The notes under the pieces are model-generated. The model saw only the letters and a list, made by a program, of their open reading frames with translations. It was not told the DNA's origin and did no database searches. A stretch of DNA of 64,000 bases from CAMDBL01 sp964498125 (lineage in GTDB: Bacteria > Pseudomonadota > Alphaproteobacteria > Rhizobiales > Hyphomicrobiaceae). The translations under genes were made by a program, and so were the position numbers. Each line of letters begins with the position of its first letter. Position 1 is the first letter of the stretch. The stretch is from contig CAZCGE010000025.1 in NCBI GenBank assembly GCA_964498125.1, positions 1-64,000 on the forward strand, given 5' to 3'. This document shows positions 41,110-49,654 of the stretch, piece by piece.

Positions 41110-41781
41110 TCAGGCCCGGCGCGAGGCAAACCGCAAGCGAGATTCGCCCAGCTCGATCAAATCACCGTCCCGCAGGCGCGCGCGGGGCACGCGCTTGCCG
41201 TTCACCACCACGCCATTGCCCTCGCTGCTCGACATATCGACGACAATGATCTCGCTATCCTCCGTGCGCTGGATGACGGCATGAAAGCGATGCACCGACT
41301 GGTTCGCCAGCACCAGGTCGTTGTCGACTTCGCGTCCGATCCGCATCAATTCGCGGCCGATCGGAATGCGAGCGCCGGCTTTGCCTTCGATCTCGATCGT
41401 CGCGTCCACGGGCCAGGTATAGCCATCACTGGCGTCTGACTGGGCCGCTTCGGCGCCCTCAGCTGGCTGTGGCGCCGGCATCGCGGCGCGGGTGGCCGTG
41501 GCGAAGGAGCGGCGGCGCAGGACATGACCGAGGATCGCCAACAGCGGCACGGCGAGCAATGCCGCCAACCCGAGCATCAAGGCCGGCGCATGCGTATAGG
41601 ACTGGCGCAGCCAGATCGCCACCGCGGCTGAGGCCGCCACGGCCGCTGCCGCCAGCGACGCCATGAACTGCGCGAAGTCTGCAGTCAAAGTCGCGCCAGG
41701 CTGCGACAGCGCAACGATCACGGCCAGCGGGCTGGCGCCAAGCTCGATGAGCGCAGGCAACGTCACCGCCTGGACCTCCAT
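41110..41781 (-). CDS. Membrane-anchored FHA domain protein
   Basis: A 223-residue protein with two membrane helices (FMASLAAAAVAASAAVAIWL and ALMLGLAALLAVPLLAILGH), then a cytoplasmic linker and a C-terminal FHA domain: RIPIGRELMRIGREVDNDLV, LANQSVHRFHAVIQR, MSSSEGNGVVVNGKRV. Its arrangement (membrane anchor plus phosphothreonine reader) makes it a natural docking partner of the membrane kinase encoded divergently 175 bases away. The next gene downstream, another FHA protein, is 87 bases away, and all three minus-strand genes likely form one operon. Confidence 0.88.
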   Translation of the reverse strand: MEVQAVTLPALIELGASPLAVIVALSQPGATLTADFAQFMASLAAAAVAASAAVAIWLRQSYTHAPALMLGLAALLAVPLLAILGHVLRRRSFATATRAAMPAPQPAEGAEAAQSDASDGYTWPVDATIEIEGKAGARIPIGRELMRIGREVDNDLVLANQSVHRFHAVIQRTEDSEIIVVDMSSSEGNGVVVNGKRVPRARLRDGDLIELGESRLRFASRRA

Positions 41782-41956
41782 TGATGAATCAGTTGCGCCA
41801 CTGTCTGAGGGGTTGAGGGCGGCAACATGGCCGCAAGTTGGCGTTTTTCGTCAGTCCGGCGCGCGCGTCAGCTCGCGAACGTGCCACATTGTTGTGCCAC
41901 TTGCGTGCGGAACTGAGCGTCCGATGGGCTGGTCGGCAGGCTGGAAGAACGGGGAA

Positions 41957-44236
41957 ATGACGAACCTGCTCGCGCTGCAATCTGGCACCGATCTGGTCTC
42001 CGACTACAGAATCGAGCGCGTGCTCGGGGCCGGCGGATTCGGCATCACCTATCTCGCCAGTGAGCCCGCCCTGGAGCGGCGCGTCGCCATCAAGGAATAT
42101 TTTCCGAACGATTTTGCCATGCGCGGCGCTGGCAATGGCGTGCGGCCGCGATCACCGGACTGTGTCGGCGATTTCCAATGGGGCATCGAGCGTTTTATCA
42201 ATGAAGCGCAGACGCTGGCGAAATTCGACCACGCCAATATCGTGCGCGTCTACCGCACGTTCAAAGGTAACGACACCGCCTACATGGTGTTGCAGTTCGA
42301 GGAGGGCCAGAGCCTCAAGAGCTGGCTCAAGGGCCTCGGGCGCGCGCCCCGGCAGCGCGAGATCGATGGCATCCTGGCGCCGCTGCTGGATGCCCTCGAG
42401 GTCGTGCACAAGGCGGATTTCCTGCATCGCGACATCGCTCCCGACAACATCATCATCCGCCAAGATGGCACTCCGGTTTTGATCGACTTCGGCGCGGCCC
42501 GCGGCGAGCTTGCAGCCTATTCGAAAACCGTCAGCGCATTGGTCAAGCCGGGTTACAGTCCCTATGAGCAATACGCCGAGACCAGCCGGCAGCAGGGCCC
42601 GTGGAGCGATATCTATGCGCTGGGCGCTACGCTCTATCATGCCATCACCGGCAAGCGTCCGCCCGATGCGCCCTCGCGCCTACTCAACGACGAGCTGGTG
42701 CCGGCGCGCGAGGCCGCACTTGCCGGCTACCGCCAGGGCTTCCTTGCGGCCGTCGATGCTGCCCTGGCGCTGAACGTCGAGGCGCGCCCGCAATCGGTGG
42801 CCGCCTGGCGCGGTCCGCTCTTGGCCCCCGACCCGCGCAAACCCAACTGGCTGACCCGTGCCATCGCGCGCCGCCGCCGTGACCAGGCGACCGATGCCGC
42901 GGCCGATCATGCAGGCGGTGGCCCTGGCGCCGCCGTGCCGCCGCCGCCCGATGCGCCAGGGCCGCACGGCCGCATGCTCGATTTTATCGATGGCCTGAAA
43001 CACAAGTCCGATGCAGCGCCTGCCGCCGACACGCCAGGGCAGGGAGCTGGCGTCTCGACCTCGCGGTCGGCCAAGCGGCCGGGTTCCGAGACGACCGTCA
43101 AACTTTCGGCGCGCGCGGCGCCCGAGACCAAGCCCGCTGCCGAGCCGACCGCCAAGGGGCCGCGGCCCCGACCGGTGCGCTCGGGCCATCGCATCGGCAG
43201 CTGGCGACCGCTGCTCGTCAAGCTGTTGATCGGCGCCGGTGTCGCGGCGGCCGCGGTCGGGCTGCAGGAGCAGGTGCCGCGCGTCGAGAGCCGGGCTGCA
43301 CCCACGGTCACGCCGGCCAGCCCCAATGCAGCCTCCGCGCGCCTGATCCACGGCCACCGCGGTCCTGCCACGGCGGTGGCGTTCACCGACGATGGGCGCC
43401 AATTGATCTCCGGCAGCCGCGACGCCACGCTACGCATCTGGAATGCCGGCACCGGCGCATTGCTGCGGACCGTCGAACTCGACAACGGTGCGCCGACCGC
43501 ACTCGCCGTCTCGGCGCGGCGGGCGCTCACGGGACACGGCGATGGTACGATCGTGATATGGGATCTCGACACGGGCGAGAAGCACGCCGTCTTCCGCCGC
43601 AGCGACTCCGGTGTCGTCTCCCTGGCATTCCTGGGCGAAGGCGCGCGGTTTGCCGCAGGTTATCAGGACCAGAGCGTCGCGGTTTGGGAGTTGCGCACGC
43701 CGCGCCAGCCTGCGTATGTCCTGGAGGGGCACGATGGACCGGCGCAGGCGCTGACGTTCAGTGCGCCAGGCCCCTTCCTGGCTTCGGGCAGCACCGATCG
43801 CACCGTAAAGCTGTGGTCGGCGTCGAGCCAGGGGCTGGTGCGCACCTACCGCGGCCACCGCGACACGGTCAGTGCCGTTGGGTTCACGCCGGATGGCAAA
43901 ATCCTGGCGACCGGCGCCCACGATGGCGGCATCCGCTTATGGTCGACATCCTCGAACCGCCTCTACCGCGCCTGGACGGGGCACGCCGGCAAGATCGCCG
44001 GCCTGAGTTTTTCGCCGGCCGGCGATCTTTTGGCCTCAGTCGGTGATGATGGAGCCGTGCGCCTGTGGGATTTCAAGCGCGGCCGTATCGCGCGGGTGAT
44101 GACCGGGCATATCGGCGTGGTGCGTGCCGTTGCCTATGCTCCGGACGGACGCGGGGTCGCCAGCGCGGGAGAAGACGGGACGCTGCGCATCTGGGACGCA
44201 ATTTTTGCGCGGACGACTCGAGATCAGCGCGATTAG
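41957..44236 (+). CDS. Membrane Ser/Thr kinase with extracytoplasmic WD40 propeller
   Basis: A 759-residue transmembrane kinase. The kinase domain (about 17-290) has G-loop LGAGGFGITYL, VAIK lysine 46, catalytic HRD at 157-159 followed by IAPDN, DFG at 177-179, and GYSPYEQY in place of the APE motif. A long Ala/Pro linker precedes a single membrane helix near 415-435 (LLVKLLIGAGVAAAAVGLQ). Seven WD40 repeats follow (from about 462), such as GHRDTVSAVGFTPDGKILAT, enough for a complete seven-bladed propeller in the periplasm. It would sense something outside and phosphorylate FHA-linked targets; the PP2C would reverse it. Its start at 41957 has a GGGGAA leader. Confidence 0.92.
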   Translation: MTNLLALQSGTDLVSDYRIERVLGAGGFGITYLASEPALERRVAIKEYFPNDFAMRGAGNGVRPRSPDCVGDFQWGIERFINEAQTLAKFDHANIVRVYRTFKGNDTAYMVLQFEEGQSLKSWLKGLGRAPRQREIDGILAPLLDALEVVHKADFLHRDIAPDNIIIRQDGTPVLIDFGAARGELAAYSKTVSALVKPGYSPYEQYAETSRQQGPWSDIYALGATLYHAITGKRPPDAPSRLLNDELVPAREAALAGYRQGFLAAVDAALALNVEARPQSVAAWRGPLLAPDPRKPNWLTRAIARRRRDQATDAAADHAGGGPGAAVPPPPDAPGPHGRMLDFIDGLKHKSDAAPAADTPGQGAGVSTSRSAKRPGSETTVKLSARAAPETKPAAEPTAKGPRPRPVRSGHRIGSWRPLLVKLLIGAGVAAAAVGLQEQVPRVESRAAPTVTPASPNAASARLIHGHRGPATAVAFTDDGRQLISGSRDATLRIWNAGTGALLRTVELDNGAPTALAVSARRALTGHGDGTIVIWDLDTGEKHAVFRRSDSGVVSLAFLGEGARFAAGYQDQSVAVWELRTPRQPAYVLEGHDGPAQALTFSAPGPFLASGSTDRTVKLWSASSQGLVRTYRGHRDTVSAVGFTPDGKILATGAHDGGIRLWSTSSNRLYRAWTGHAGKIAGLSFSPAGDLLASVGDDGAVRLWDFKRGRIARVMTGHIGVVRAVAYAPDGRGVASAGEDGTLRIWDAIFARTTRDQRD

Positions 44237-44757
44237 TCGGTGCCGGCGACATGATGGCGCATCCGCGCCGACGCCTGTGAACAGGCGAGTCAAGCGCGAA
44301 CATGGCACGTGTACGCCGAGCCGACCCCGAGAGCGGCCACCCGGCGGTGGAAAACTGGTCCTTCGCATGACTGCGCAGCCGATCCGCCGTGTGTCTGCGA
44401 GCCAGGCAAGAACGGGTTTTTTGCCGCCTTGGCGATGCCCGATTTTTTTTGCACAGATCTATCCACGGCAGAGTTTGCGGACGTCAAATGCAGCTTGAGC
44501 TGGGGGAGGGTGTATATTTGAAAAAGCGACACGATAACAATTATTTGTGACAGTCCACTCAGTGCACAATGTGGCTTGCAAAATGAGCACCGCGAATTGG
44601 CCCCTTCGAGGCAATCTTCCATTAGCCGACGAATCCGTTATGGTCCGGCGGCGTCACGTGAGTCGGGGCCTGGTCGAGAGGGCATTTCGTTCCAACCCCG
44701 CGGATCGTGATTGAGACGTTCGAAGTTGGTGCAACGTAGGCCCTAGCGGGGGTGCTT
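44237..44757. other. Long non-coding leader of the cold-shock gene
   Basis: About 520 bases without a convincing gene. A run of eight T at 44443-44450 follows GC-rich sequence and could end the kinase transcript. The part 44500-44560 (ACGATAACAATTATTTGTGA) is unusually AT-rich and may hold a promoter. A long 5' leader would suit a cold-shock mRNA, but no structure is claimed. Confidence 0.5.
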
Positions 44758-45363
44758 ATGGTTGATTACAAAGGTCCACCAGAGTTGACGGCGCTTGATC
44801 GTGAGGTCATCGCACAGACCGGTGGTGGACTAGATGAGCCGGGCCTCGAGGTCTTTGAGGTTGCCGGTGCGATAAAGTGGTTCGATGCTTCCAAAGGTTA
44901 CGGCTTTATCATTCCAGATAATGGTCTGACCGATGTTCTCTTGCACGTGACGTGCTTGCGGGCTGGGGGCTACCAGACAGCCTACGAAGGAGCTCGCGTG
45001 CATGCGCAGGTGCTGAAGCGGCCAAAAGGGCTGCAGGCATTTCGCATCTTGAGCATGGATGAAAGCACAGCTATTCATCCATCGCAGCTGCCACAGAGAA
45101 CTCATGTCGTCGTCGAACCAGAAAGTGACTGGGAACGTGCGATGGTCAAGTGGTTCAATCGGGTGCGCGGCTTCGGGTTCTTGACTCGTGGTGAAGGCAC
45201 TCCAGATGTGTTCGTGCACATGGAGACGCTGCGGCGTTTCGGTTTCACTGAACTCAGGCCCGGACAGATTGTCCAGGTCCGCTGGGGCCATGGCTCGAAA
45301 GGCTGCATGGCGGCCGAGCTGCGCCCTGATGGGGTGCCGACAGGTCTGCCGCTGTCTCACTGA
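44758..45363 (+). CDS. Double cold-shock domain protein
   Basis: A 201-residue protein with two cold-shock domains. The first (about 36-105) has GAIKWFDASKGYGFIIPDNG and DVLLHVT; the second (about 128-195) has AMVKWFNRVRGFGFLTRGEG and PDVFVHMETL. The aromatic RNP1/RNP2 residues for single-stranded nucleic acid binding are largely kept, with FGFLT and YGFII. Such two-domain proteins are characteristic of alphaproteobacteria. ATG at 44758 was chosen over a GTG two codons upstream. The next gene is 52 bases away. Confidence 0.9.
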   Translation: MVDYKGPPELTALDREVIAQTGGGLDEPGLEVFEVAGAIKWFDASKGYGFIIPDNGLTDVLLHVTCLRAGGYQTAYEGARVHAQVLKRPKGLQAFRILSMDESTAIHPSQLPQRTHVVVEPESDWERAMVKWFNRVRGFGFLTRGEGTPDVFVHMETLRRFGFTELRPGQIVQVRWGHGSKGCMAAELRPDGVPTGLPLSH

Positions 45364-45415
45364 CAGGCGCGCGGGCGTGGCTGCAATCATCTCGAATCTT
45401 TGCAGGGCTGCCGTC

Positions 45416-45862
45416 ATGGCGGCCCTGTTCTGTTGTGTCGTTTTGCTGATGGCCTCCCAAGCCTCGCTCGAGGCCAAAATGCGTCAGGATAATTTGACCC
45501 TTGTCACGGCCACCGGGGAACGAGCGATCGTGATCGAAGTGGCCGAGACGCTCGAGGAGAAGTCTCTCGGGCTGATGTTCCGCTCGAGTCTGGCGGACGG
45601 TCAGGGCATGCTGTTCCCCTATCAGGGGCCGCAGGAAATCACCATGTGGATGCGCAACACGCTGATCCCCTTGGATATGGTCTTCATTCGCGCCGACGGA
45701 ACGGTGCATCGCATCGAGGCGCGCACCGAGCCGCTGTCGGAGCGCACCATCGGCTCGCAAGGGCCGGTGACAGCCGTGCTGGAGCTGGCCGGCGGCGCCG
45801 CCGAGCGGTTTGGCTTGAAGGTCGGCGACAAGGTTCGCCATCCCCATTTCAAGGCGAAGTGA
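45416..45862 (+). CDS. DUF192 family exported protein
   Basis: A 148-residue protein. An N-terminal hydrophobic helix (LFCCVVLLMASQASLEAK) directs it to the membrane or periplasm. The DUF192 domain follows: VIEVAETLEEKSLGLMFRSS, GMLFPYQGPQEITMWMRNTL, IPLDMVFIRADGTVHRI, with the MxMRNTLIPLD signature clearly visible. Function unknown across the family. The start may also be GTG at 45377, which adds 13 residues. It follows the cold-shock gene by 52 bases, and is commonly found downstream of it in relatives. Confidence 0.87.
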   Translation: MAALFCCVVLLMASQASLEAKMRQDNLTLVTATGERAIVIEVAETLEEKSLGLMFRSSLADGQGMLFPYQGPQEITMWMRNTLIPLDMVFIRADGTVHRIEARTEPLSERTIGSQGPVTAVLELAGGAAERFGLKVGDKVRHPHFKAK

Positions 45863-45873
45863 CGCGACACGCA

Positions 45874-45979
45874 CTGTTCGGCGCCGATGTTGAAACGCTA
45901 AGGCCTGCATTGGCTCAGCTGATGATAAGTGTGAGCAAAAACAATCTCTGGCCCGCGTTTCGACATCAGCATTGAACAG
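45874..45979. repeat. Dispersed inverted repeat, GATGTTGAAACGC family (copy 1)
   Basis: Arms of 25 bases (45874-45898 and 45955-45979) match at 19 positions with core GATGTTGAAACGC / GCGTTTCGACATC. A copy at 59776-59885 shares the order and core, including the adjoining CAAGGCC-like sequence. It follows the DUF192 gene and may be a mobile non-coding element or a terminator. Confidence 0.7.
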
Positions 45980-46109
45980 CGTCACGCGCCATGGTGTGCG
46001 GATTTGTTGCAGCAGTCTGGCGCTGGGCCGTGGGTTGCCAGGAGCATCGGAATGGCCCATGGCGATGGCGCATCACGTCTGCAACCACCCAGCCCGGACC
46101 CTGCCGCCC

Positions 46110-46961
46110 ATGCCAGTTCGATCCACCCTTCCAGCTGAAGCCGCGGCCATCGACGCAGCGGCCAGCCGGCATCTGACGCCCTGCGGGGATGGCCACATGG
46201 TCTGGCGGCGCTGGGGCAGCGGTGTGCCCGTGGTGCTGCTGCATGGTGGCTCGGGCTCTTGGACTCACTGGATCAAGACCATCCCCGCCCTGATGCCGCG
46301 CTATGAGGTGTGGGCCTGCGACTTGCCGGGCCTTGGTGGCAGCTCGATGCCGGACGCGCCACTGACGCCGGCGTCGTGCGCGGTGGCCTTCGCCCGCGGC
46401 CTGCGTCAGCTCATTCCGGCGGGGCGAGGGCTGCACGTCGTCGCCTTTTCGTTCGGCGCGCACGTGTCGACGCTGGCGCTCGAGTCATTGGGTGACGATG
46501 TGATCAGTTTCATCATGACCGGGTGTTCGGGACTTGGCCTGCGCGGGCCAAGGGACATGCCGGGACTCCCCAAGGAGCGCTCGACCATGTCGGCCGCCGA
46601 GCGCCGCGAGGTGCATCGGCGCGCGCTCGAGATGCTGATGATCGCCGATCCAGCATTGATCGACGAGGCCGCCATAGACCTGCAGGCCGAGAATGTCCGG
46701 CAGGCCCGCTTCCGCAGCCGCGAGTTCGCGCAAACCGACGAGGTCCGGCGCGGACTGGCCGATATCCGGGTGCCGGTTCGCGCCATCTGGGGCGAGCGCG
46801 ATGCCGTGGCGCGGCCAAGTGTCGAGGCCGTCTTCGCGGTGCTGGCCGAGCACCATCCCGAGTTGGTGACGCGCGTGATCCCCGGCGCCGGCCACTGGGT
46901 CATGTACGAGCAGCCGGAGGCCTACAATGCGGCGCTGCTTGAGATGCTGGAGCTGGGGTGA
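46110..46961 (+). CDS. Alpha/beta-fold hydrolase
   Basis: A 283-residue alpha/beta hydrolase. The oxyanion loop is LLHGGSGSWTHW, the nucleophile elbow reads VVAFSFGAHV (Ser in AFSFG rather than GxSxG), the acid is probably the Asp in WGERDAVARPS, and the histidine is in PGAGHWVMYEQP. The triad therefore looks complete. Function cannot be stated; similar proteins hydrolyse small esters or carbon-carbon bonds. The start at 46110 (MPVRSTLPAE) was chosen over a frame extending upstream that lacks family resemblance. It meets the CoA transferase gene end to end, three bases apart. Confidence 0.88.
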   Translation: MPVRSTLPAEAAAIDAAASRHLTPCGDGHMVWRRWGSGVPVVLLHGGSGSWTHWIKTIPALMPRYEVWACDLPGLGGSSMPDAPLTPASCAVAFARGLRQLIPAGRGLHVVAFSFGAHVSTLALESLGDDVISFIMTGCSGLGLRGPRDMPGLPKERSTMSAAERREVHRRALEMLMIADPALIDEAAIDLQAENVRQARFRSREFAQTDEVRRGLADIRVPVRAIWGERDAVARPSVEAVFAVLAEHHPELVTRVIPGAGHWVMYEQPEAYNAALLEMLELG

Positions 46962-46964
46962 GCG

Positions 46965-48152
46965 TCAGACACCGATTGGGTGGGGCTTGCGCGTCAAACC
47001 CACAATCGCCTCCGCGTCATAGCCCAGCTCGGCCAGGATCTCGGCGGTGTGCTCGCCGGTGAGCGGCGCGGGCCGGTCGGGCTGGCGCGCGGCCTCGTGA
47101 AAGACGATCGGGAACTTGAGTGAGCGCCTTGCCGGCGTCGGGCCGGCAAATTTCGCCTCGAACATACCGACCGACTGCAGGTGCGGATCAGCCAGCAGAT
47201 CGGCCGGCCAGTTGACCCTCGAGCAGGGAATGTCGGCTTCTTCGAAAGCGGCCAGCCATTCGCTCGACGTCTTGCGCGGCAGTTCGCTGGCGACGACGCC
47301 GTACAGCTCGGGCATGCGCCGCGAGCGCTCGGTGGCGTCCTCGAACCAGGGGCCAATCACGTCGGAACGGCCGATGATGGCCAGCATGCGGCTCCAGTTT
47401 TCCTTGGAGTATGGCAGCACGCCGATCCAACCGTCGGCCGTCTGGTAGGGACGCCGATCCGGCGCCAGCACGCGGTGATAGCCCATGGCGCCGTTGTCCT
47501 CGAAGGTCGCGGCGCCCAGATGCTCGTTCATCAGGAACGCCACCATCGTCTCGAACATCGGCACTTCGACGTGCTGCGCTCCGCCACCATTGCGCTGGCG
47601 ATTGAACAGCGCCGCCAGCACGGCGTAGACCACGGTCAGGCCGGTAATCTTGTCGGCGATGATGCTGGGTGTGATGGCCGGCTTGCCGTCGCGCATGCCG
47701 AACAGCCCCGCCAGGCCCGAAGCCGACTGGATGATGTCGTCATAGGCCGGGCGGCCAGCATAGGGGCCGCGGCTGCCGAAGCCGACCGCGGCGCAGTAGA
47801 CGATGCGGTCATTCAGCGCCTTGACGTCGGCGTAGCCGAAACCGAGCCGGTCCATGCTGACCTGGCGCATGTTGTGCACCAGCACATCGGCGGTCGGGAT
47901 CAAGCGGCGCAGCACATGCTTGCCCATATCGGACTTGAGATCGAGGGCGAGCGAGCGCTTATTGCGGTTGTTGTTGGCGACCAGCGCGCTGAGGCCGTCG
48001 GCGATCGGCGGCACGGCACGCATGCTCTCGCCCTCGGGCGGCTCGACCTTGATCACCTCGGCGCCGAGGTCGCCCAGTGTCTGGGTCGCATAGGGGCCGA
48101 GAATAACTGCGGTCAAGTCGAGGATGCGGATGCCGTTGAGGAAGGGGAGCAT
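46965..48152 (-). CDS. Family III CoA transferase (CaiB/BaiF)
   Basis: A 395-residue type III CoA transferase, which moves CoA between carboxylic acids through an aspartyl-CoA intermediate. LNGIRILDLTAVILGPYATQ, LGDLGAEVIKVEPPEGESMR, NNNRNKRSLALDLKS and the SGLAGLFG loop are typical; the catalytic Asp is probably that in SIIADKITGLTVVYA. Substrate is unknown (formyl-CoA, carnitine or succinyl-mandelate type enzymes share this fold). It is single, convergent with the hydrolase gene, and about 270 bases from gph. Confidence 0.92.
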   Translation of the reverse strand: MLPFLNGIRILDLTAVILGPYATQTLGDLGAEVIKVEPPEGESMRAVPPIADGLSALVANNNRNKRSLALDLKSDMGKHVLRRLIPTADVLVHNMRQVSMDRLGFGYADVKALNDRIVYCAAVGFGSRGPYAGRPAYDDIIQSASGLAGLFGMRDGKPAITPSIIADKITGLTVVYAVLAALFNRQRNGGGAQHVEVPMFETMVAFLMNEHLGAATFEDNGAMGYHRVLAPDRRPYQTADGWIGVLPYSKENWSRMLAIIGRSDVIGPWFEDATERSRRMPELYGVVASELPRKTSSEWLAAFEEADIPCSRVNWPADLLADPHLQSVGMFEAKFAGPTPARRSLKFPIVFHEAARQPDRPAPLTGEHTAEILAELGYDAEAIVGLTRKPHPIGV

Positions 48153-48419
48153 GTCGGTCCATTATTCGATCTGGTTGCGGCCCGCAGTGTAGAACGAGGC
48201 GTGCGGTGTCGGCCAGCGCGGGCTTTGTCGAGCTGCTGTGACCGCGGCGACACGGCGGGCGGTCCGTGGCGGGGGGCGGGCTCGAGCCCGTAGCATGAAA
48301 TTGCTGGGCTTTATCCACGACCGCGACAACGCCACGGTGTGCGGGTCGCTCGGCGGCCATGACACAGGCCGCATCGCCCGCTAGGTTGTTGGCGAATGCA
48401 ATCTACACACCGAGGCATC

Positions 48420-49100
48420 ATGCGCGGCTGGACGTTCGCTTTCGATCTCGATGGCACGCTGGTCGATACGGCCCCAGACCTGATCAGCGCCACCAACTTC
48501 GTCATGCGCGAACTTGGCCTGCCGCCGGTGCCGACCGAGCATCTGCGATCGCAGATCAGCTACGGCTCGCGGCATCTGATCGCCACCGGCTTGAAGCTCC
48601 ACCAGCGACCCTGCACCGAGGCCGAACTCGACCGGCTACTCGATGTCATGCTCGACCACTACGCCGAAAACATTGCCGTGCACAGCCGGCCTTTCGAGGA
48701 CACACAGGCAACGCTCGAGCGTTTCCACAGTGCGGGCGCGCGCCTGGTCGTGTGCACCAACAAGAAAGAGGACTTGTCGCGGCGCCTACTGGGCGAACTG
48801 GGCCTCGATCGGCTGTTCCAGTCGATCGCCGGCCGCGACACGTTCGCCGTCTGCAAGCCGGACCCCGCGCACTTGACCGGCGTCATTGCCCGCGTCGGCG
48901 GCGATGCATCGCGGGCGGTGATGGTCGGCGACAGCGACGTCGACGTCGAGACGGCGAAGGCCGCCGGCATCCCCGTCGTCGGCGTCAGCTTCGGCTATTC
49001 GGTGCAGCCGATGCATACGCTCGGCGCCGACGTTGTCATCGACCACTACCGCGAACTCGATGATGCCATGCGCCGGCTGCTGGCCCGCGCCGCCGCCTGA
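48420..49100 (+). CDS. gph: Phosphoglycolate phosphatase, HAD family
   Basis: A 226-residue HAD phosphatase of the Gph type: nucleophile motif FDLDGTLVDTAPDL, CTNKKEDLSRRLLGELGL (motif II), KPDP (motif III lysine) and VGDSDVDVETAKAAGIPVVG (motif IV). Detoxifies 2-phosphoglycolate made from oxidative DNA damage repair or photorespiration. The start at 48420 has GAGG upstream at good spacing; an in-frame ATG at 48396 would add eight residues. Substrate specificity is inferred from overall similarity. Confidence 0.9.
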   Translation: MRGWTFAFDLDGTLVDTAPDLISATNFVMRELGLPPVPTEHLRSQISYGSRHLIATGLKLHQRPCTEAELDRLLDVMLDHYAENIAVHSRPFEDTQATLERFHSAGARLVVCTNKKEDLSRRLLGELGLDRLFQSIAGRDTFAVCKPDPAHLTGVIARVGGDASRAVMVGDSDVDVETAKAAGIPVVGVSFGYSVQPMHTLGADVVIDHYRELDDAMRRLLARAAA

Positions 49101-49203
49101 GCGCTGGATAACGTCCTCTCGTCCCGGTTGCGCCACATTCCCTGCGCATATGCCGGCAAGCGCCGATTGTGCGCTGCAAAAGAAACGAGAAGGAGATGAT
49201 CAG

Positions 49204-49467
49204 ATGCTCAAACGACTCGTGGCAATCGCCATCCTCGCGACATCGCTGGCCAGCAGCGCCTTTGCGCAGACAGCGACCGATGTGAACCAATGCATCCAGG
49301 CAGCTCAAGACCTCGCCCAAGCGGCTGAAGACAAGCCGTTGGCCAACGACAAGCTTGAGAAAGTCGAGCAGCTCTTGAATGAGATGGAAGACCTCTGCGA
49401 CGCCAATCAGGTGGTCGAGGCCATGGCCTTGGCCAAGGACATCGAGGCAGCGATCAACACGCAGTAG
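49204..49467 (+). CDS. Small exported helical protein, unknown function
   Basis: An 87-residue protein with a signal peptide (LVAIAILATSLASSAFAQ) and a mature helical part with two cysteines (NQCIQAAQDLAQAAEDKPLA and LNEMEDLCDANQ) spaced so that a helical-hairpin disulfide is plausible. AAGGAG stands at good spacing from the ATG. Families of such short periplasmic helical proteins are common in alphaproteobacteria, with no role known. It follows gph by about 100 bases and is closed by a strong inverted repeat. Confidence 0.7.
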   Translation: MLKRLVAIAILATSLASSAFAQTATDVNQCIQAAQDLAQAAEDKPLANDKLEKVEQLLNEMEDLCDANQVVEAMALAKDIEAAINTQ

Positions 49468-49487
49468 GCCTTGCTGGAAATGGGGCT

Positions 49488-49570
49488 GAAAATGGGGACA
49501 GTCACATTTTCTACAACGGTCTCGGCAGCGACACCGTCTGTCATGAGAAAATGTGACTGTCCCCATTTTC
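49488..49570. repeat. Perfect 25-bp inverted repeat, GGGGACAGTCACATTTTC family
   Basis: Left arm 49488-49512 and right arm 49546-49570 are exact reverse complements over 25 bases, with a 33-base loop. The core AAATGTGACTGTCCCC is common as a dispersed palindromic repeat in Proteobacteria, often near REP-associated transposases, though no such gene is in this window. It lies between two plus-strand genes and could act as a terminator for the small exported protein gene. Confidence 0.92.
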
Positions 49571-49654
49571 TCCATTTTCTCCTAAGCCTTGCAAGTTTCC
49601 CTCACCCGGTGCCAATTCACGGGGTGAGGTTGCTGTCTGGCTCGGAGTGGGGGC

